Assembly (NCBI GenBank): GCA_900315635.1
Contig: OMZV01000008.1
Span: 124,001 to 188,000, forward strand
DNA length: 64,000 bases
DNA from: an uncultured Prevotella sp.
GTDB taxonomy: Bacteria > Bacteroidota > Bacteroidia > Bacteroidales > Bacteroidaceae
Direction of reading: 5' to 3'
The position numbers were made by a program, and so were the translations under genes. Below the pieces are notes generated by a model. That model had not been told where the DNA came from and did no database searches. It saw only the letters and a list, made by a program, of their open reading frames with translations. Below are positions 9,499 to 18,900 of the stretch, piece after piece (the stretch's first letter is position 1; the number at the start of each line of letters is the position of its first letter).

Positions 9499-9804
9499 TT
9501 AGACCTTAATCTCAACCTCAACACCTGAAGGGAGCTCGAGCTTCATAAGAGCATCAACAGTCTTTGGTGAAGCGCTGTAGATGTCAATAAGACGCTTGAA
9601 GTCTGAGAGCTGGAACTGCTCACGGCTCTTCTTGTTGACGAATGTAGAACGGTTGACGGTGTAAATACGCTTGTGGGTAGGCAGTGGAATAGGACCACTA
9701 ACAATAGCGCCGGTAGCCTTTACAGCCTTCACAATCTTCTCGGCTGACTTGTCGACCAGCTGGTGGTCGTAACTCTTCAGCTTGATACGAATCTTCTGAC
9801 TCAT
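9499..9804 (-). CDS. rpsJ: 30S ribosomal protein S10
   Basis: S10 is a small-subunit head protein and, as NusE, an antitermination factor that binds NusG and NusB. The 101-residue product contains the signature region [20 protein letters not shown] and is full length. It begins the S10 block after fusA. Confidence 0.98.
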   Translation of the reverse strand: MSQKIRIKLKSYDHQLVDKSAEKIVKAVKATGAIVSGPIPLPTHKRIYTVNRSTFVNKKSREQFQLSDFKRLIDIYSASPKTVDALMKLELPSGVEVEIKV

Positions 9805-9846
9805 TTTTAATTATTGATTTGTAATTTATAATTTGAAATTAGCTAA

Positions 9847-9891
9847 GAGGTACGTCCTCATAAGAGTCATTCGCTATAAGGACGCCCCTCA
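9847..9891 (-). promoter_or_regulatory. Stem-loop in the fusA-rpsJ spacer
   Basis: On the minus strand the spacer holds a long imperfect hairpin. GAGG and CGTCCT on one side pair with AGGACG and CCTC on the other, around an AT-rich loop. There is no U-run after it, so it is more likely an RNA processing, stability or regulatory structure than a terminator. Confidence 0.5.
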
Positions 9892-9902
9892 GCCATTATT
9901 GT

Positions 9903-12020
9903 TTACTTGAGCAACTCTGGGTGACCGCCAACCTCAGTCAGGATTTCCTTAGCGAGGTTGTTGCTTACAGGTGCGTGGTGGTCATACTCCATAGAAGAAG
10001 TAGCACGACCTGAAGTAATGGTACGCAGAGCGGTTACATAACCGAACATCTCAGCCAGTGGAACCATTGCCTTAACGATACGTGCACCGCTACGAGCCTC
10101 ATCCATACCCTGAACAAGACCACGACGCTTGTTAAGGTCGCCGATGACATCACCCATGCTCTCCTCAGGAGTAACAACCTCTACCTTCATGATAGGCTCC
10201 ATGAGAACCGGCTGTGCCTTCGGGCAGAGAACCTTGAATGCCTGATGGGCAACGAGTTCGAATGAAAGCTGGTCAGAGTCAACCGGGTGGAAGCTACCAT
10301 CGTTCAGTGTAACCTTCAGACCAGTCATTGGGTAACCACCGAGGACACCGTTAGACAGGCAATCCTGGAATCCCTTCTGTACAGACGGGATGAACTCCTT
10401 AGGAATGTTACCACCCTTGACGTTGTTGATGAACTGCAGATCGCCCTCAGTGTAATCCTCGTCCTTAGGACCGATAGTTACATCGATACAAGCGAACTTA
10501 CCACGACCACCAGTCTGCTTCTTATAAGTCTCACGGCTCTGAGCAGTGCCAAGGATAGCCTCCTTATAGTTAACCTGTGGCTTACCCTCTGTGCACTCAA
10601 CCTTGAACTCACGCTTCAGACGGTCGATAATGATGTCGAGGTGGAGCTCACCCATACCAGAGATAATGGTCTGACCACTCTGCTCGTCGGTATGTACTGT
10701 GAATGTCGGGTCCTCCTCTGCAAGCTTAGCAAGACCGTTATCCATCTTTGCAACATCAGCCTGGCTCTTCGGCTCAACAGCGACAGAGATCACAGGATCC
10801 GGGAATGTCATAGACTCCAGTACGATTGGATGCTGCTCGTCACAGAGTGTATCACCGGTACGGATGTCCTTGAAACCAACACCTGCGCCAATGTCGCCGG
10901 CATCGATAGAATCCATTGGAATCTCCTTGTTAGAGTTCATCTGGAACAGACGGCTGATACGCTCGCGCTTGCCAGAGCGTGGGTTGTAGATGTAAGAGCC
11001 AGCCTCAACCTTACCAGAATAAACGCGGAAGAATACCAGACGGCCCATGAACGGATCAGTTGCAATCTTGAATGCAAGAGCAGCTGTCGGCTCGCTCTCA
11101 AGAGGCTTACGGTCTTCCTCTTCGCCGGTGTCAGGGTTAGTACCCTTGATAGCTTCTGTATCCTCAGGTGAAGGCAGGAATGCGCAAGTATAGTCAAGCA
11201 GAGGCTGAACACCCTTGTTCTTGTATGAAGAACCGAGGGTCATTGGGGTAATCTCCATAGCACAAGTACCCTTACGGAGAGCAGCGATAATCTGATCCTC
11301 AGGAATATCCTTGCCGTCGAGATACTTCTCCATGATATCGTCATCGAAGTCAGCGGCAGCCTCAATCATCTTGTCGCGCCACTCATTAGCCTCGTCAACG
11401 AGATCAGCCGGAATATCGTCTACCTCGAACTCTGCACCGAGAGTCTCGTCGTGCCAGAGAATAGCCTTCATCTTGATAAGGTCAACAACACCCTTGAAGT
11501 TTTCCTCTGCACCGATAGGAATCTCTACTGGCACTGGGTGAGCGCCCAGAATATCCTTCATCTGCTGTACAGTCTCAAAGAAGTCAGCACCAGAACGGTC
11601 CATCTTGTTAACATAACCGATACGTGGTACATTATACTTGTCGGCCTGGCGCCAAACAGTCTCAGACTGAGGCTGCACACCGTCTGCAGCAGAATAAGTA
11701 GCGATAGCACCATCGAGGACGCGGAGAGAACGCTCAACCTCAGCAGTGAAGTCAACGTGTCCCGGGGTATCAATGAGGTTTATCTTATAGGTCTTGCCAT
11801 TGTATGTCCAGTTACATGTTGTAGCAGCAGATGTGATAGTGATACCACGCTCCTGCTCCTGGGCCATCCAGTCCATTGTGGCTGCTCCATCGTGTACCTC
11901 ACCAATCTTGTGAGTCTTACCTGTGTAGTACAGGATACGCTCAGATGTGGTAGTTTTACCGGCATCGATATGCGCCATGATACCGATGTTGCGAGTCAAA
12001 TGTAAATCGCGGTTTGCCAT
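9903..12020 (-). CDS. fusA: Elongation factor G
   Basis: EF-G is the translocation GTPase. The 705-residue product has the GTP-binding motifs [17 protein letters not shown] and NKMD, followed by domains II to V. Late conserved segments ([38 protein letters not shown]) are in place, so there is no internal loss, unlike several neighbours. It sits between rpsG and rpsJ in the usual str order. Confidence 0.99.
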   Translation of the reverse strand: MANRDLHLTRNIGIMAHIDAGKTTTSERILYYTGKTHKIGEVHDGAATMDWMAQEQERGITITSAATTCNWTYNGKTYKINLIDTPGHVDFTAEVERSLRVLDGAIATYSAADGVQPQSETVWRQADKYNVPRIGYVNKMDRSGADFFETVQQMKDILGAHPVPVEIPIGAEENFKGVVDLIKMKAILWHDETLGAEFEVDDIPADLVDEANEWRDKMIEAAADFDDDIMEKYLDGKDIPEDQIIAALRKGTCAMEITPMTLGSSYKNKGVQPLLDYTCAFLPSPEDTEAIKGTNPDTGEEEDRKPLESEPTAALAFKIATDPFMGRLVFFRVYSGKVEAGSYIYNPRSGKRERISRLFQMNSNKEIPMDSIDAGDIGAGVGFKDIRTGDTLCDEQHPIVLESMTFPDPVISVAVEPKSQADVAKMDNGLAKLAEEDPTFTVHTDEQSGQTIISGMGELHLDIIIDRLKREFKVECTEGKPQVNYKEAILGTAQSRETYKKQTGGRGKFACIDVTIGPKDEDYTEGDLQFINNVKGGNIPKEFIPSVQKGFQDCLSNGVLGGYPMTGLKVTLNDGSFHPVDSDQLSFELVAHQAFKVLCPKAQPVLMEPIMKVEVVTPEESMGDVIGDLNKRRGLVQGMDEARSGARIVKAMVPLAEMFGYVTALRTITSGRATSSMEYDHHAPVSNNLAKEILTEVGGHPELLK

Positions 12021-12056
12021 TTTCTTTTTACCTTATTATAATATGTGTTAACCTTA

Positions 12057-12533
12057 TTAGAATCTGAAGTGAGCGAAAGCACGGTTAGCCTCAGCCATAC
12101 GGTGCATATCTTCCTTACGCTTGTAAGCACCGCCCTGGTTGTTGAATGCATCCTGAATCTCAGCGGCAAGTTTCTCAGCCATGCTCTTTCCGCCACGCTT
12201 ACGAGCGAAAGAGATCATGTTCTTCATTGCGACGCTCACTTTACGGTCGGCGCGAATCTCAGTAGGAACCTGGAAAGTAGCACCACCGATACGGCGGCTC
12301 TTTACCTCAACCTGCGGAGTAATGTTGTCGAGAGCCTGCTTCCAAATCTCAAGCGGAGACTTCTCATTGTCCTTCATACGCTCGCCGACAAGGTCAAGTG
12401 CCTTGTAGAAGATTTCGTAAGATACGCTCTTCTTTCCGTCGTACATCAGGTGATTAACAAACTTTGAGACCTTTTGGTCGTTGAACTTCGGATCCGGCAG
12501 GATCACGTGCTTCTTTGGTTTTGCTTTTCTCAT
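12057..12533 (-). CDS. rpsG: 30S ribosomal protein S7
   Basis: S7 nucleates assembly of the 30S head and contacts the E site. The 158-residue product has the N-terminal [20 protein letters not shown] and the family signature region [20 protein letters not shown], and ends with [10 protein letters not shown] 194-nt spacer to rpsL contains no gene. Confidence 0.98.
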   Translation of the reverse strand: MRKAKPKKHVILPDPKFNDQKVSKFVNHLMYDGKKSVSYEIFYKALDLVGERMKDNEKSPLEIWKQALDNITPQVEVKSRRIGGATFQVPTEIRADRKVSVAMKNMISFARKRGGKSMAEKLAAEIQDAFNNQGGAYKRKEDMHRMAEANRAFAHFRF

Positions 12534-12727
12534 TTTAACCTTAAAATAAATTTTTGCGGAGGCTGTCGTCTGATTCGTTCTTCAACGCCCGCACCCGGGC
12601 ATTTACTCAACCTTGTCTTTTAACAATTCTCCAGCAAAACTTGTTTTTAGTTGAATTTTCTTTTTGTGCCTTAGGCCATCAGCCATCTCCGACTGTTGAC
12701 CTTTGGCCATTGTGTGGGGTGCTAGCC

Positions 12728-13105
12728 TTACTTCTTCTTAGGCTTCTTAGCTCCGTACTTAGAACGACGCTGTGTGCGGCTGCTGACACCTGCGGTATCG
12801 AGTGCACCACGAACGATGTGGTAACGTACACCTGGAAGATCCTTTACACGACCACCACGAACGAGTACGATACTGTGCTCCTGCAGGTTGTGACCCTCTC
12901 CCGGGATGTAGGAGTTGACTTCCTTCTGGTTTGTCAGACGGACACGTGCGACTTTACGCATTGCTGAGTTAGGCTTCTTAGGGGTTGTCGTGTACACACG
13001 AACGCAAACTCCACGGCGCTGAGGGCAATTCTCCAGTGCTGGGCTGGCGCTCTTGCTGGCAACAGCCTTTCTGCCTTTTCTTACTAACTGTGAAATAGTA
13101 GGCAT
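12728..13105 (-). CDS. rpsL: 30S ribosomal protein S12
   Basis: S12 is a decoding-centre protein. The 125-residue product carries [20 protein letters not shown] and [20 protein letters not shown]. The lysines at which streptomycin-resistance changes occur in other bacteria are unchanged. The C-terminus ends in a short lysine run. The gene heads the ribosomal transcription unit, behind a clear promoter at about 13201-13225. Confidence 0.98.
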   Translation of the reverse strand: MPTISQLVRKGRKAVASKSASPALENCPQRRGVCVRVYTTTPKKPNSAMRKVARVRLTNQKEVNSYIPGEGHNLQEHSIVLVRGGRVKDLPGVRYHIVRGALDTAGVSSRTQRRSKYGAKKPKKK

Positions 13106-13200
13106 GATGTTTTACTTTTTATTTATATATTTATTTTGTTTATTATCAACTTGTTACACCGCTTTTTGGCATGTACACAATACACTGGGCGGTTTCGGGC

Positions 13201-13225
13201 TGCAAAGGTACAAAGATTTCCCCAA
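13201..13225 (-). promoter_or_regulatory. Bacteroidetes-type promoter of the rpsL operon
   Basis: Read on the minus strand, TACCTTTGC (complement of 13202-13210) matches the Bacteroidetes -7 consensus TAnnTTTG exactly. A TTTGG lies upstream at about 13221-13225 in the -33 region. It gives a leader of about 90 nt before the rpsL ATG at 13105. Confidence 0.75.
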
Positions 13226-13333
13226 ATCACCTAAATATAAGAAGAATAAAACGTTGGGGAAAATTAGAATTAATAAAATATAACTATTCGAATAGTTGTT
13301 TAACAGAAATTAGAGAGAGGAAGGATGGGAAGA

Positions 13334-13441
13334 GTAGGCTCAGTAGGCACTATGGGCATAGTAGGCTTAATAGGCACAGTAGGCTTAATAGGCATAGTAG
13401 GCTTAATAGGCATAGTAGGCTTAATAGGCACAATAGGCTAC
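13334..13441 (+). repeat. Tandem array, 9-nt period, twelve units (TAGGC family)
   Basis: Twelve contiguous 9-nt units fill this stretch: units such as GTAGGCTTA and ATAGGCATA alternate, and every unit keeps GGC at the same position. It lies just past the stop codon of the four-helix-bundle gene. Related arrays occur at 14051, 36639 and 55573. Confidence 0.95.
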
Positions 13442-13443
13442 CG

Positions 13444-14004
13444 CTAATAGCCGCGATGCTTCTTTCGCTCATTGAACATCTGCTCCTTGATGCCACCATT
13501 CTCCTTGAAATGACGTTTCTGCCACTCGATAAGACCCTTAAGGAGGACATCCTCCTGCATGATTAAAGTGATGGCGATATTGCAGATAGTCTCGACGGAA
13601 CGGGAAGGCAGGCGGTCGGTATAGTCCTTAGGATCGTTGTGCTTGCAACAGAAGCGACGAGTCTGGATAGCCTGTGGCGAGTCGACAGACCACTGAACAA
13701 GGTCGTTATTACGAAGATAATCCTTATAGTCCTCCAAGAGTTCATGAAGAGAGGCACGGTCGACATTGGTCAGCTTAATCTCCATCTCGGTAGATGTCAC
13801 CCCATCGATGTTTCCCTCTACGATGTTCTGCTTGCCACTGCGGGCGGCTTGTATCATCTGGTCGAAGGTGCGGTCGGAAGGCTGAAGGTAGTGGTGGGTG
13901 AAATAGTAGGTGATGTCATAGATGCACTTGGCCTTCTGATAACAGATTAGGGTGTTATAGTCCTTGCCTTGGCGGAGGAAGGAGTTGTCTTTAGGATGTG
14001 GCAT
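13444..14004 (-). CDS. Four-helix-bundle suffix domain protein
   Basis: The 186-residue product resembles the Bacteroidetes four helix bundle (S23-type) proteins that carry a suffix domain. Visible features are KAKCIYDITYYFTHHYLQPS, DQMIQAARSGKQNIVEGNID and a C-terminal basic stretch. There is no signal peptide or membrane segment, so it is probably cytosolic. Its biochemical role is unknown. It lies between the DUF3467 gene and rpsL, a place where no gene is normal in Bacteroides, and is flanked on both sides by 9-nt-period repeats, which suggests it was inserted there. Confidence 0.8.
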   Translation of the reverse strand: MPHPKDNSFLRQGKDYNTLICYQKAKCIYDITYYFTHHYLQPSDRTFDQMIQAARSGKQNIVEGNIDGVTSTEMEIKLTNVDRASLHELLEDYKDYLRNNDLVQWSVDSPQAIQTRRFCCKHNDPKDYTDRLPSRSVETICNIAITLIMQEDVLLKGLIEWQKRHFKENGGIKEQMFNERKKHRGY

Positions 14005-14050
14005 AGTAATGGAGGGTTAAAGGGTGAGGGGATGGGGGAAGAGATGATAT

Positions 14051-14130
14051 ATAGGCGAGGTAGGCATAATAGGCACAATATGCCTAATATGCCCATTAGC
14101 CTAAGCCTAAGCCTAAGCCTAGGCCAAAGC
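14051..14130 (+). repeat. TAGGC/GCCTA repeat with inverted halves
   Basis: Three 9-nt units of the form ATAGGCGAG, GTAGGCATA, ATAGGCACA are followed by units in the opposite orientation (TATGCCTAA and similar) and then a short run of the hexamer AAGCCT. The two halves can pair. It lies between the DUF3467 gene and the four-helix-bundle gene. Confidence 0.85.
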
Positions 14131-14141
14131 CTAGATTCTGC

Positions 14142-14465
14142 TTACGCATCACCCTTCGGGGTACCGAACGGAGCGATGGTGCGGGGACCACGGTTGCCGC
14201 CAGGCTCTGTGATGCGTCCGAACTCATTCTCATAGCGCTGGATGTTCTCGTTGAGAGCACCAAGGAGGCGCTTAGCAACCTGTGGAGTCATGATGATACG
14301 AGAGTTGACCTGTGCCTGAGGCTGACCAGGAAGAATGTTTGCGAAGTCGACAACAAACTCTGTTGCAGCGTGAGAAACGATTTGGAAATTAGAGTAGACG
14401 CCCTTTGCAACGTCCGGCGACAGAGAGATCTGCATCTGCTGTCCTTGATTGTTTTCTTTTGCCAT
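14142..14465 (-). CDS. DUF3467 protein
   Basis: This 107-residue cytosolic protein begins MAKENNQGQQMQISLSPDVA, followed by GVYSNFQIVSHAATEFVVDF and RIIMTPQVAKRLLGALNENI. It matches the DUF3467 family. In Bacteroides it is encoded directly after rpoC and before rpsL. Here rpoC is 37 kb away, and the gene appears to have its own promoter (TATTTTTGT, complement of about 14503-14511). The function is unknown; its usual linkage hints at a role tied to transcription or translation. Confidence 0.88.
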   Translation of the reverse strand: MAKENNQGQQMQISLSPDVAKGVYSNFQIVSHAATEFVVDFANILPGQPQAQVNSRIIMTPQVAKRLLGALNENIQRYENEFGRITEPGGNRGPRTIAPFGTPKGDA

Positions 14466-14564
14466 AATTATATAATTTAGTTTGGTTTAATTTTTGCGAC
14501 TACAAAAATAATGCTTTTTGCGAAAAAAAACAAGGAAGGAAACTAAATATTGAAGAAAATTGTA

Positions 14565-14573
14565 TACATTTGC
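14565..14573 (+). promoter_or_regulatory. -7 promoter element for the gene at 14615
   Basis: TACATTTGC fits the Bacteroidetes -7 consensus. No clean -33 element is seen at the expected spacing. The element sits upstream of the ATG at 14615 and overlaps the first in-frame ATG, so the later start is preferred. Confidence 0.55.
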
Positions 14574-14614
14574 AAATGAGAAATAAATCCATAACAATTA
14601 TATCCAAACAATTA

Positions 14615-15655
14615 ATGAAAAAAGTTCTCTGGACCATTCTGCTATTATTCAGTGCCTTGACGAGCGCCGTCGCTCAGACTAACGCCATCACAAGCGACGA
14701 AGACTCAACGATTGCCGTCATTGCGTTTTTCAACAAGAACGACTCAATAGAATACAGCTACAGCAAGACTGAGACGAAAATCTCCGATTCCGACACTACC
14801 CGCACCAGCGGAGTGGAAGCGAAGTTCAGAATAGTAGTCCTCGACTCGACCTCAAAAGGCTACCGTCTGGAGTACACACCATTGTCGTGGAAAGCCGACA
14901 ACGAGACCGACTCAGTAAAAAGCGGAATAAAGTTGGAAGCCAAAAGTCAGACTCCGGCAATCTTCACCACCGACGAGTTTGGAGAAATACAGCACCTGGA
15001 GAACTGGCGCACCATCCGCGACAAGGCATTGCCGGTTATAACGAAGTTCCTTGATGACCAATATGAGAAGAATCCTGGCATAGACTCGATTATGCCTAAA
15101 AAGAACCTCGCCAGTCTGTTAAAGCTCGGATTCATCACGGAAGATGCTGCGAAAGGACTCTACGGGGACTTCACCACCATGTTTACTCTCAACGGCAGCG
15201 CATATAATATAGGTATAACGAACACTACTGATTCATCGGCAGGCTATCCGGTGAACATTTCGCTTCTGGCAACTTACGAGGAACCGGACACCGCCGACGA
15301 GAACTCATACCCAGGCGACTACAACATCCGATACAATGCATTGGTGACAATACCGGCAAGCGAGGTGCAAGAGTTGACCAGTTCTCTGCTCGGGGCTTTG
15401 CTCTCAAAGGAACTCTCCGATAAAGCAGACGAAGTCATCGACGACAGTCTGGATGTCCCAATGGAAGTAAGGGAGCTCACCGATTACCATTTCTTCCTCA
15501 ACGGATGGCCTAAGCTGGTACGCAAGCAGACCATCATCAGTCTTGGAAAGGAGACGGGAAAGGTGACAACGGAGACTATTGAATGGAACCGATACCGATG
15601 GAACGAGCCACAAGACGCTATCGACGACACGAACAATAGCGCTGTATCGCTCTGA
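14615..15655 (+). CDS. Secreted protein of unknown function
   Basis: The ATG at 14615 gives MKKVLWTILLLFSALTSAVA followed by Q, a typical signal peptide. An earlier in-frame ATG at 14570 overlaps the -7 promoter element. The mature part (about 325 residues) is rich in D, S and T, has no transmembrane segment and no catalytic motif that I recognise. It has alternating segments that could form beta structure (GVEAKFRIVVLDSTSKGYRL, YHFFLNGWPKLVRKQTIISL). I cannot assign a family. It is monocistronic, with a terminator at 15680. Confidence 0.8.
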   Translation: MKKVLWTILLLFSALTSAVAQTNAITSDEDSTIAVIAFFNKNDSIEYSYSKTETKISDSDTTRTSGVEAKFRIVVLDSTSKGYRLEYTPLSWKADNETDSVKSGIKLEAKSQTPAIFTTDEFGEIQHLENWRTIRDKALPVITKFLDDQYEKNPGIDSIMPKKNLASLLKLGFITEDAAKGLYGDFTTMFTLNGSAYNIGITNTTDSSAGYPVNISLLATYEEPDTADENSYPGDYNIRYNALVTIPASEVQELTSSLLGALLSKELSDKADEVIDDSLDVPMEVRELTDYHFFLNGWPKLVRKQTIISLGKETGKVTTETIEWNRYRWNEPQDAIDDTNNSAVSL

Positions 15656-15679
15656 CAAACAGCACCAGTTGCAATGCAG

Positions 15680-15714
15680 GATGCCGTCTTTCTTCTTGCG
15701 GGACGGCATCTTTT
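15680..15714 (+). terminator. Intrinsic terminator
   Basis: A 9-bp stem, GATGCCGTC with GACGGCATC, surrounds a 13-nt loop and is followed by TTTT. It lies 25 nt after the stop of the secreted protein gene. Confidence 0.88.
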
Positions 15715-15718
15715 ATCT

Positions 15719-15849
15719 TGTAAAACGGTATCTTTTTAAACAGAAAATAAATTATTTTTAGGAAATTATTAATTTATTTTTAAACAAAAATAAATTATTT
15801 TTTAATCAATAATAAATTAAAAATTATCGTAAAACATACCCGTTTACGA
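15719..15849 (+). repeat. AT-rich hairpin element with terminal inverted repeats
   Basis: The left end TTGTAAAACGGTATCTTT and the right end, which on the complement reads TCGTAAACGGGTATGTTT, are imperfect inverted repeats about 20 nt long. The interior is almost pure A/T, with ATAAATTATTTTT repeated. A second copy lies at 22271-22413. It has no coding capacity. Confidence 0.75.
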
Positions 15850-15937
15850 CGCAAAAGGACATTAACGGCAACGTAAAAGGGTAATAACAGCATCGCAGGA
15901 AGCCATTGACAGCAATTCAAGCAGGCGTTAGCAACGG
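15828..15937 (+). repeat. Array with a 22-nt period, about five units
   Basis: From 15828 every 22nd base restarts a related unit: CGTAAAACATACCC, CGCAAAAGGACATT, CGTAAAAGGGTAAT, CGCAGGAAGCCATT, then a more diverged one. The first unit is also the right end of the hairpin element. The array lies in the spacer before sdaA. Confidence 0.7.
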
Positions 15938-15982
15938 CTCAACGGGCAAATATACAAATAAAGATTAAACAGCGGATAAAAA

Positions 15983-16014
15983 TTGTTCCTGCAGAAAAGA
16001 AATTGTAACTTTGC
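15983..16014 (+). promoter_or_regulatory. Promoter of sdaA
   Basis: TAACTTTGC at 16006-16014 fits the -7 consensus, with TTG at 15983-15985 at -33 spacing (20 nt). The sdaA ATG is 24 nt downstream. Confidence 0.75.
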
Positions 16015-16037
16015 ACTAAGGAGCAAAACAAATTACA

Positions 16038-17252
16038 ATGGAATCAATAAAAGAGATATATAGAATAGGTAAAGGACCGTCGAGCAGCCACACTATGGGA
16101 CCGGAGCATGCAGCGAAGATTTTCGCCAAGCGTCATCCAGAAGCAAACCACTTCAAGGTGACTCTCTATGGCAGTCTCGCCGCAACCGGCAAGGGGCACA
16201 TGACCGATGTGGCAATAAAAGACATCCTCGGGAAGACCGCACCGGTAAACATCGACTGGGAACCTGAGATATTCCTGCCATTCCACCCCAACGGAATGAA
16301 GTTCGCCTCAGTCGACGGGAAAGGCATGACCACCGACGAATGGACGGTCTACAGCATCGGCGGAGGCGCATTGTCGGAAGGCAAAGGCAAGGACGACTAC
16401 TTCTATGAGAAGTCCATCTACCCCCTGACAAAGCTCACCGACATACAGCACTGGTGCGAGGAGAACGGACGCGGCTACTGGGAATATGTCGAGCAACATG
16501 AAGACGATGGACTTTGGGATTACCTCCGTGAGGTGTGGCTCACCATGACAAATGCCGTAGCCCGTGGTATCAACCACGAGGGAGCTCTGCCAGGTCCGCT
16601 TAATCTAGCCCGCAAAGCCCCCACATATTATATAAAGGCACGCGCATACAAGCCGGAACTTCGTAGCCGCGCTATGGTTTATGCCTACGCGCTGGCCGTC
16701 AGTGAGGAGAACGCCGCCGGCGGAACCATCGTCACAGCACCGACATGCGGAGCCTGCGGAGTGATGCCCGGAGTGCTCGTCCACCTTGCCCAAGCCCACG
16801 ACTTCAACGAGGAGCGAATCCTCCATGCGCTGGCTACAGCCGGGCTCATAGGCAACCTTATCAAAGAGAACGCCTCAATATCAGGAGCCGAAGTAGGCTG
16901 TCAGGGCGAGGTAGGCACAGCCTGCGCCATGGCTTCAGCCGCTGCATGCCAGATATTCGGCGGTACACCGTCGCAGATTGAGTATGCCGCCGAGATGGGA
17001 CTTGAACACCACCTCGGCATGACATGCGACCCCGTTTGCGGACTGGTACAGATTCCGTGTATCGAACGGAATGCTTTCGCAGCGTGCCGAGCCCTCGACT
17101 CACAACTCTATGCCATTATCAGCGACGGTAACCACCGTGTGTCATTCGACCGTGTGGTCAGTGTCATGAACCAGACCGGTCACGACCTGCCGTCACTCTA
17201 CAAGGAAACGAGTGAGGGAGGACTGGCAAAGGGGTTTTCGACAAACCAGTGA
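16038..17252 (+). CDS. sdaA: L-serine ammonia-lyase (iron-sulfur, single chain)
   Basis: The enzyme deaminates L-serine to pyruvate and ammonia in the cytosol. The 404-residue chain has the N-terminal beta domain (GPSSSHTMGPEHAAKIFAKR) and the C-terminal alpha domain. The cysteines for the 4Fe-4S cluster are seen in TCGACGVMPG, GCQGEVGTACAM and CDPVCGLVQIPC. Length matches the one-chain form found in Bacteroides. It has its own promoter and is convergent with the hydrolase gene at 17283. Confidence 0.95.
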   Translation: MESIKEIYRIGKGPSSSHTMGPEHAAKIFAKRHPEANHFKVTLYGSLAATGKGHMTDVAIKDILGKTAPVNIDWEPEIFLPFHPNGMKFASVDGKGMTTDEWTVYSIGGGALSEGKGKDDYFYEKSIYPLTKLTDIQHWCEENGRGYWEYVEQHEDDGLWDYLREVWLTMTNAVARGINHEGALPGPLNLARKAPTYYIKARAYKPELRSRAMVYAYALAVSEENAAGGTIVTAPTCGACGVMPGVLVHLAQAHDFNEERILHALATAGLIGNLIKENASISGAEVGCQGEVGTACAMASAAACQIFGGTPSQIEYAAEMGLEHHLGMTCDPVCGLVQIPCIERNAFAACRALDSQLYAIISDGNHRVSFDRVVSVMNQTGHDLPSLYKETSEGGLAKGFSTNQ

Positions 17253-17282
17253 CAAAAGGCTTTGGCACTAAGAGCTGTCATT

Positions 17283-18431
17283 CTACAGCCATTTATTCAG
17301 GAAAGCCAAAGCCTTAGCCTGGACTTCAGAACCGCACCAGTGTCCCATATCCATTATCTCAGTATAGAGCCGGTCGCCGGCACCCTGACTGTCCCAAACG
17401 TCATGCATAGTCTTGTAGGCACTGGTCACGGATATTGGCGGGAAGAGCTTGTCGTCCCTACCGTTTATGAACATCATCGGCTTAGGGCAAGCTATCGACG
17501 CAATGTGCGGGTAATCGAGGTAACGGCGGATGCCCGGAATAAGGTTAGCCCACTCCTCATGCTTTTTCAGTCCGTACTCCTTATTGAGCTGGTACTTGGC
17601 GGTATGCATCCAGCAAATAGCCACGCCGACCTTTATCTTGTCACTCAACGCCGAAAGCATCCATGCTCGATAAGCTCCCATCGAATGTCCCATGCATCCC
17701 AGCCTGTTGGCATCGACCTCAGGAAGCTGTGCCATGAAGTCGGCAGCATAGACATCCTCGAAGTTCATCCACGCACTGAGATTCCTGCCGATAAGCATGA
17801 AGTTGCCTGCTACATATTTATACATATCACCAGTAGAGCCTCCTTTCACTCCACGGTCGCCCCAGAAAGGAGCATCGGTGCATAAGACGACATAGCCGTT
17901 GCTGGCAAGATAGTCGCCGACAAATTGCTTGCCATAGCACACGCCCGACCAATTGTCGGCATCCTTCATGACAGAATCAGGAACGCCAAACGGGCGAATC
18001 ATCTTCTCCTTTCCTATGCTAAAGTGTCCGCCGTGGTCATGGAGCAGCAGCACAGCAGGGTGCGGTCCTTTCCCATCAGGAATCAGTTCGTATGCCAGCA
18101 CACGGGAATAGCGGGTGAGGTTGAACTCAATTTTCCTAGCCGTATAGCCTTTCCGCTTTTCCGTTGCCACAACCTTCATGTCATAGCTGCGGGCAGGCAG
18201 CGGCGGCGTCAGCATTTCCTCATTGAGTTTGGCACGGGCGGTGCTCCGCCATAATCCGAACTCCTTTATGTCACTGTTGCCCCAAGCCAAGGGATAAGTC
18301 ATCTCAGCCTGAAGGGAATCGAGCATCACAGGGAAAGCTCCGTCGAACATATACTTCTCGGCAGAGGTCTGTCCCTTACCGCTAATGACCATTAAAGCCA
18401 TAGAGAAAATCAACAAGGTCTTTTTAATCAT
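17283..18431 (-). CDS. Secreted alpha/beta hydrolase (dienelactone hydrolase or esterase-like)
   Basis: The 382-residue product has a signal peptide (MIKKTLLIFSMALMVISGKG). The nucleophile elbow GHSMGAY is near residue 247, an oxyanion-type HDHGG lies upstream, INGRDDKLFPP supplies a likely acid residue, and the catalytic histidine is in MGHWCG near the end. This fits carbohydrate or acetyl esterases associated with polysaccharide loci. It lies 20 nt after the HTCC remnant on the same strand, so it was probably part of that locus. The substrate cannot be told from sequence. Confidence 0.85.
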   Translation of the reverse strand: MIKKTLLIFSMALMVISGKGQTSAEKYMFDGAFPVMLDSLQAEMTYPLAWGNSDIKEFGLWRSTARAKLNEEMLTPPLPARSYDMKVVATEKRKGYTARKIEFNLTRYSRVLAYELIPDGKGPHPAVLLLHDHGGHFSIGKEKMIRPFGVPDSVMKDADNWSGVCYGKQFVGDYLASNGYVVLCTDAPFWGDRGVKGGSTGDMYKYVAGNFMLIGRNLSAWMNFEDVYAADFMAQLPEVDANRLGCMGHSMGAYRAWMLSALSDKIKVGVAICWMHTAKYQLNKEYGLKKHEEWANLIPGIRRYLDYPHIASIACPKPMMFINGRDDKLFPPISVTSAYKTMHDVWDSQGAGDRLYTEIMDMGHWCGSEVQAKALAFLNKWL

Positions 18432-18450
18432 ATTATTAAGTTTTTAGCCC

Positions 18451-18876
18451 CTATCCGTTAGTTGGCCGGGGATTGGTTCTGTATTCACTAGGAGTCATAT
18501 TGAAGTATTGCCTGAAGCACTTGCTGAAATAATGCGAGTCGGGTATGCCGACGCAGAAAGCTATATCAGACACCGGTTTGTCACTGTTCCTGAGCAGTTC
18601 AGCCGACCGCCTCATCCTCAACGATTTCAGGTAGTCGCTCTCCATTGCGTTGCCATCGCCGGGGCGTGCCTTGAAGTTATAGAACTGGTATCCGTCGAAA
18701 CTATAAAGACCATTATAGGTTGCCAGCCACATCAAACCATCATTCCCCTCAAGAAGGCTTCTCACACGCTGAGGAGCCAACTCCGTATGGTCGGTGTAGT
18801 TGGTAAAAGTGAACTGAGCTTTAACAGCAATAGTAGTCAGCAGTAAAAATAAAAGGCTCAGACTAGTTTGCTTCAT
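18451..18876 (-). pseudogene. Hybrid two-component regulator (HTCC), collapsed to its two ends
   Basis: HTCC proteins of polysaccharide loci normally have about 1,300 residues: a periplasmic propeller sensor, histidine kinase, receiver and AraC-type DNA-binding domain. Here 141 codons join the extreme N-terminus (signal peptide, then ELAPQRVRSLLEGNDGLMWL and YSFDGYQFYNFKARPGDG) to the last helix-turn-helix segment (RMRRSAELLRNSDKPVSDIA, YFSKCFRQYFNMTPSEYR). The join at about 18625-18645 is in frame. About 1,150 residues are gone, including kinase and receiver. It could not act as a sensor in this form. Confidence 0.9.
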
Positions 18877-18900
18877 TATTAAATGATTCGTTTACACCGG

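Noticed and set aside
10287-11171. Long plus-strand open frame inside fusA
   Set aside because: It is the antisense shadow of a conserved gene; the translation has no domain and the fusA strand accounts for the coding bias.
13334-13550. Open frames reading RLNRHS repeats on the plus strand
   Set aside because: They are a by-product of the 9-nt repeat, which leaves all frames open, and they overlap the true minus-strand gene.
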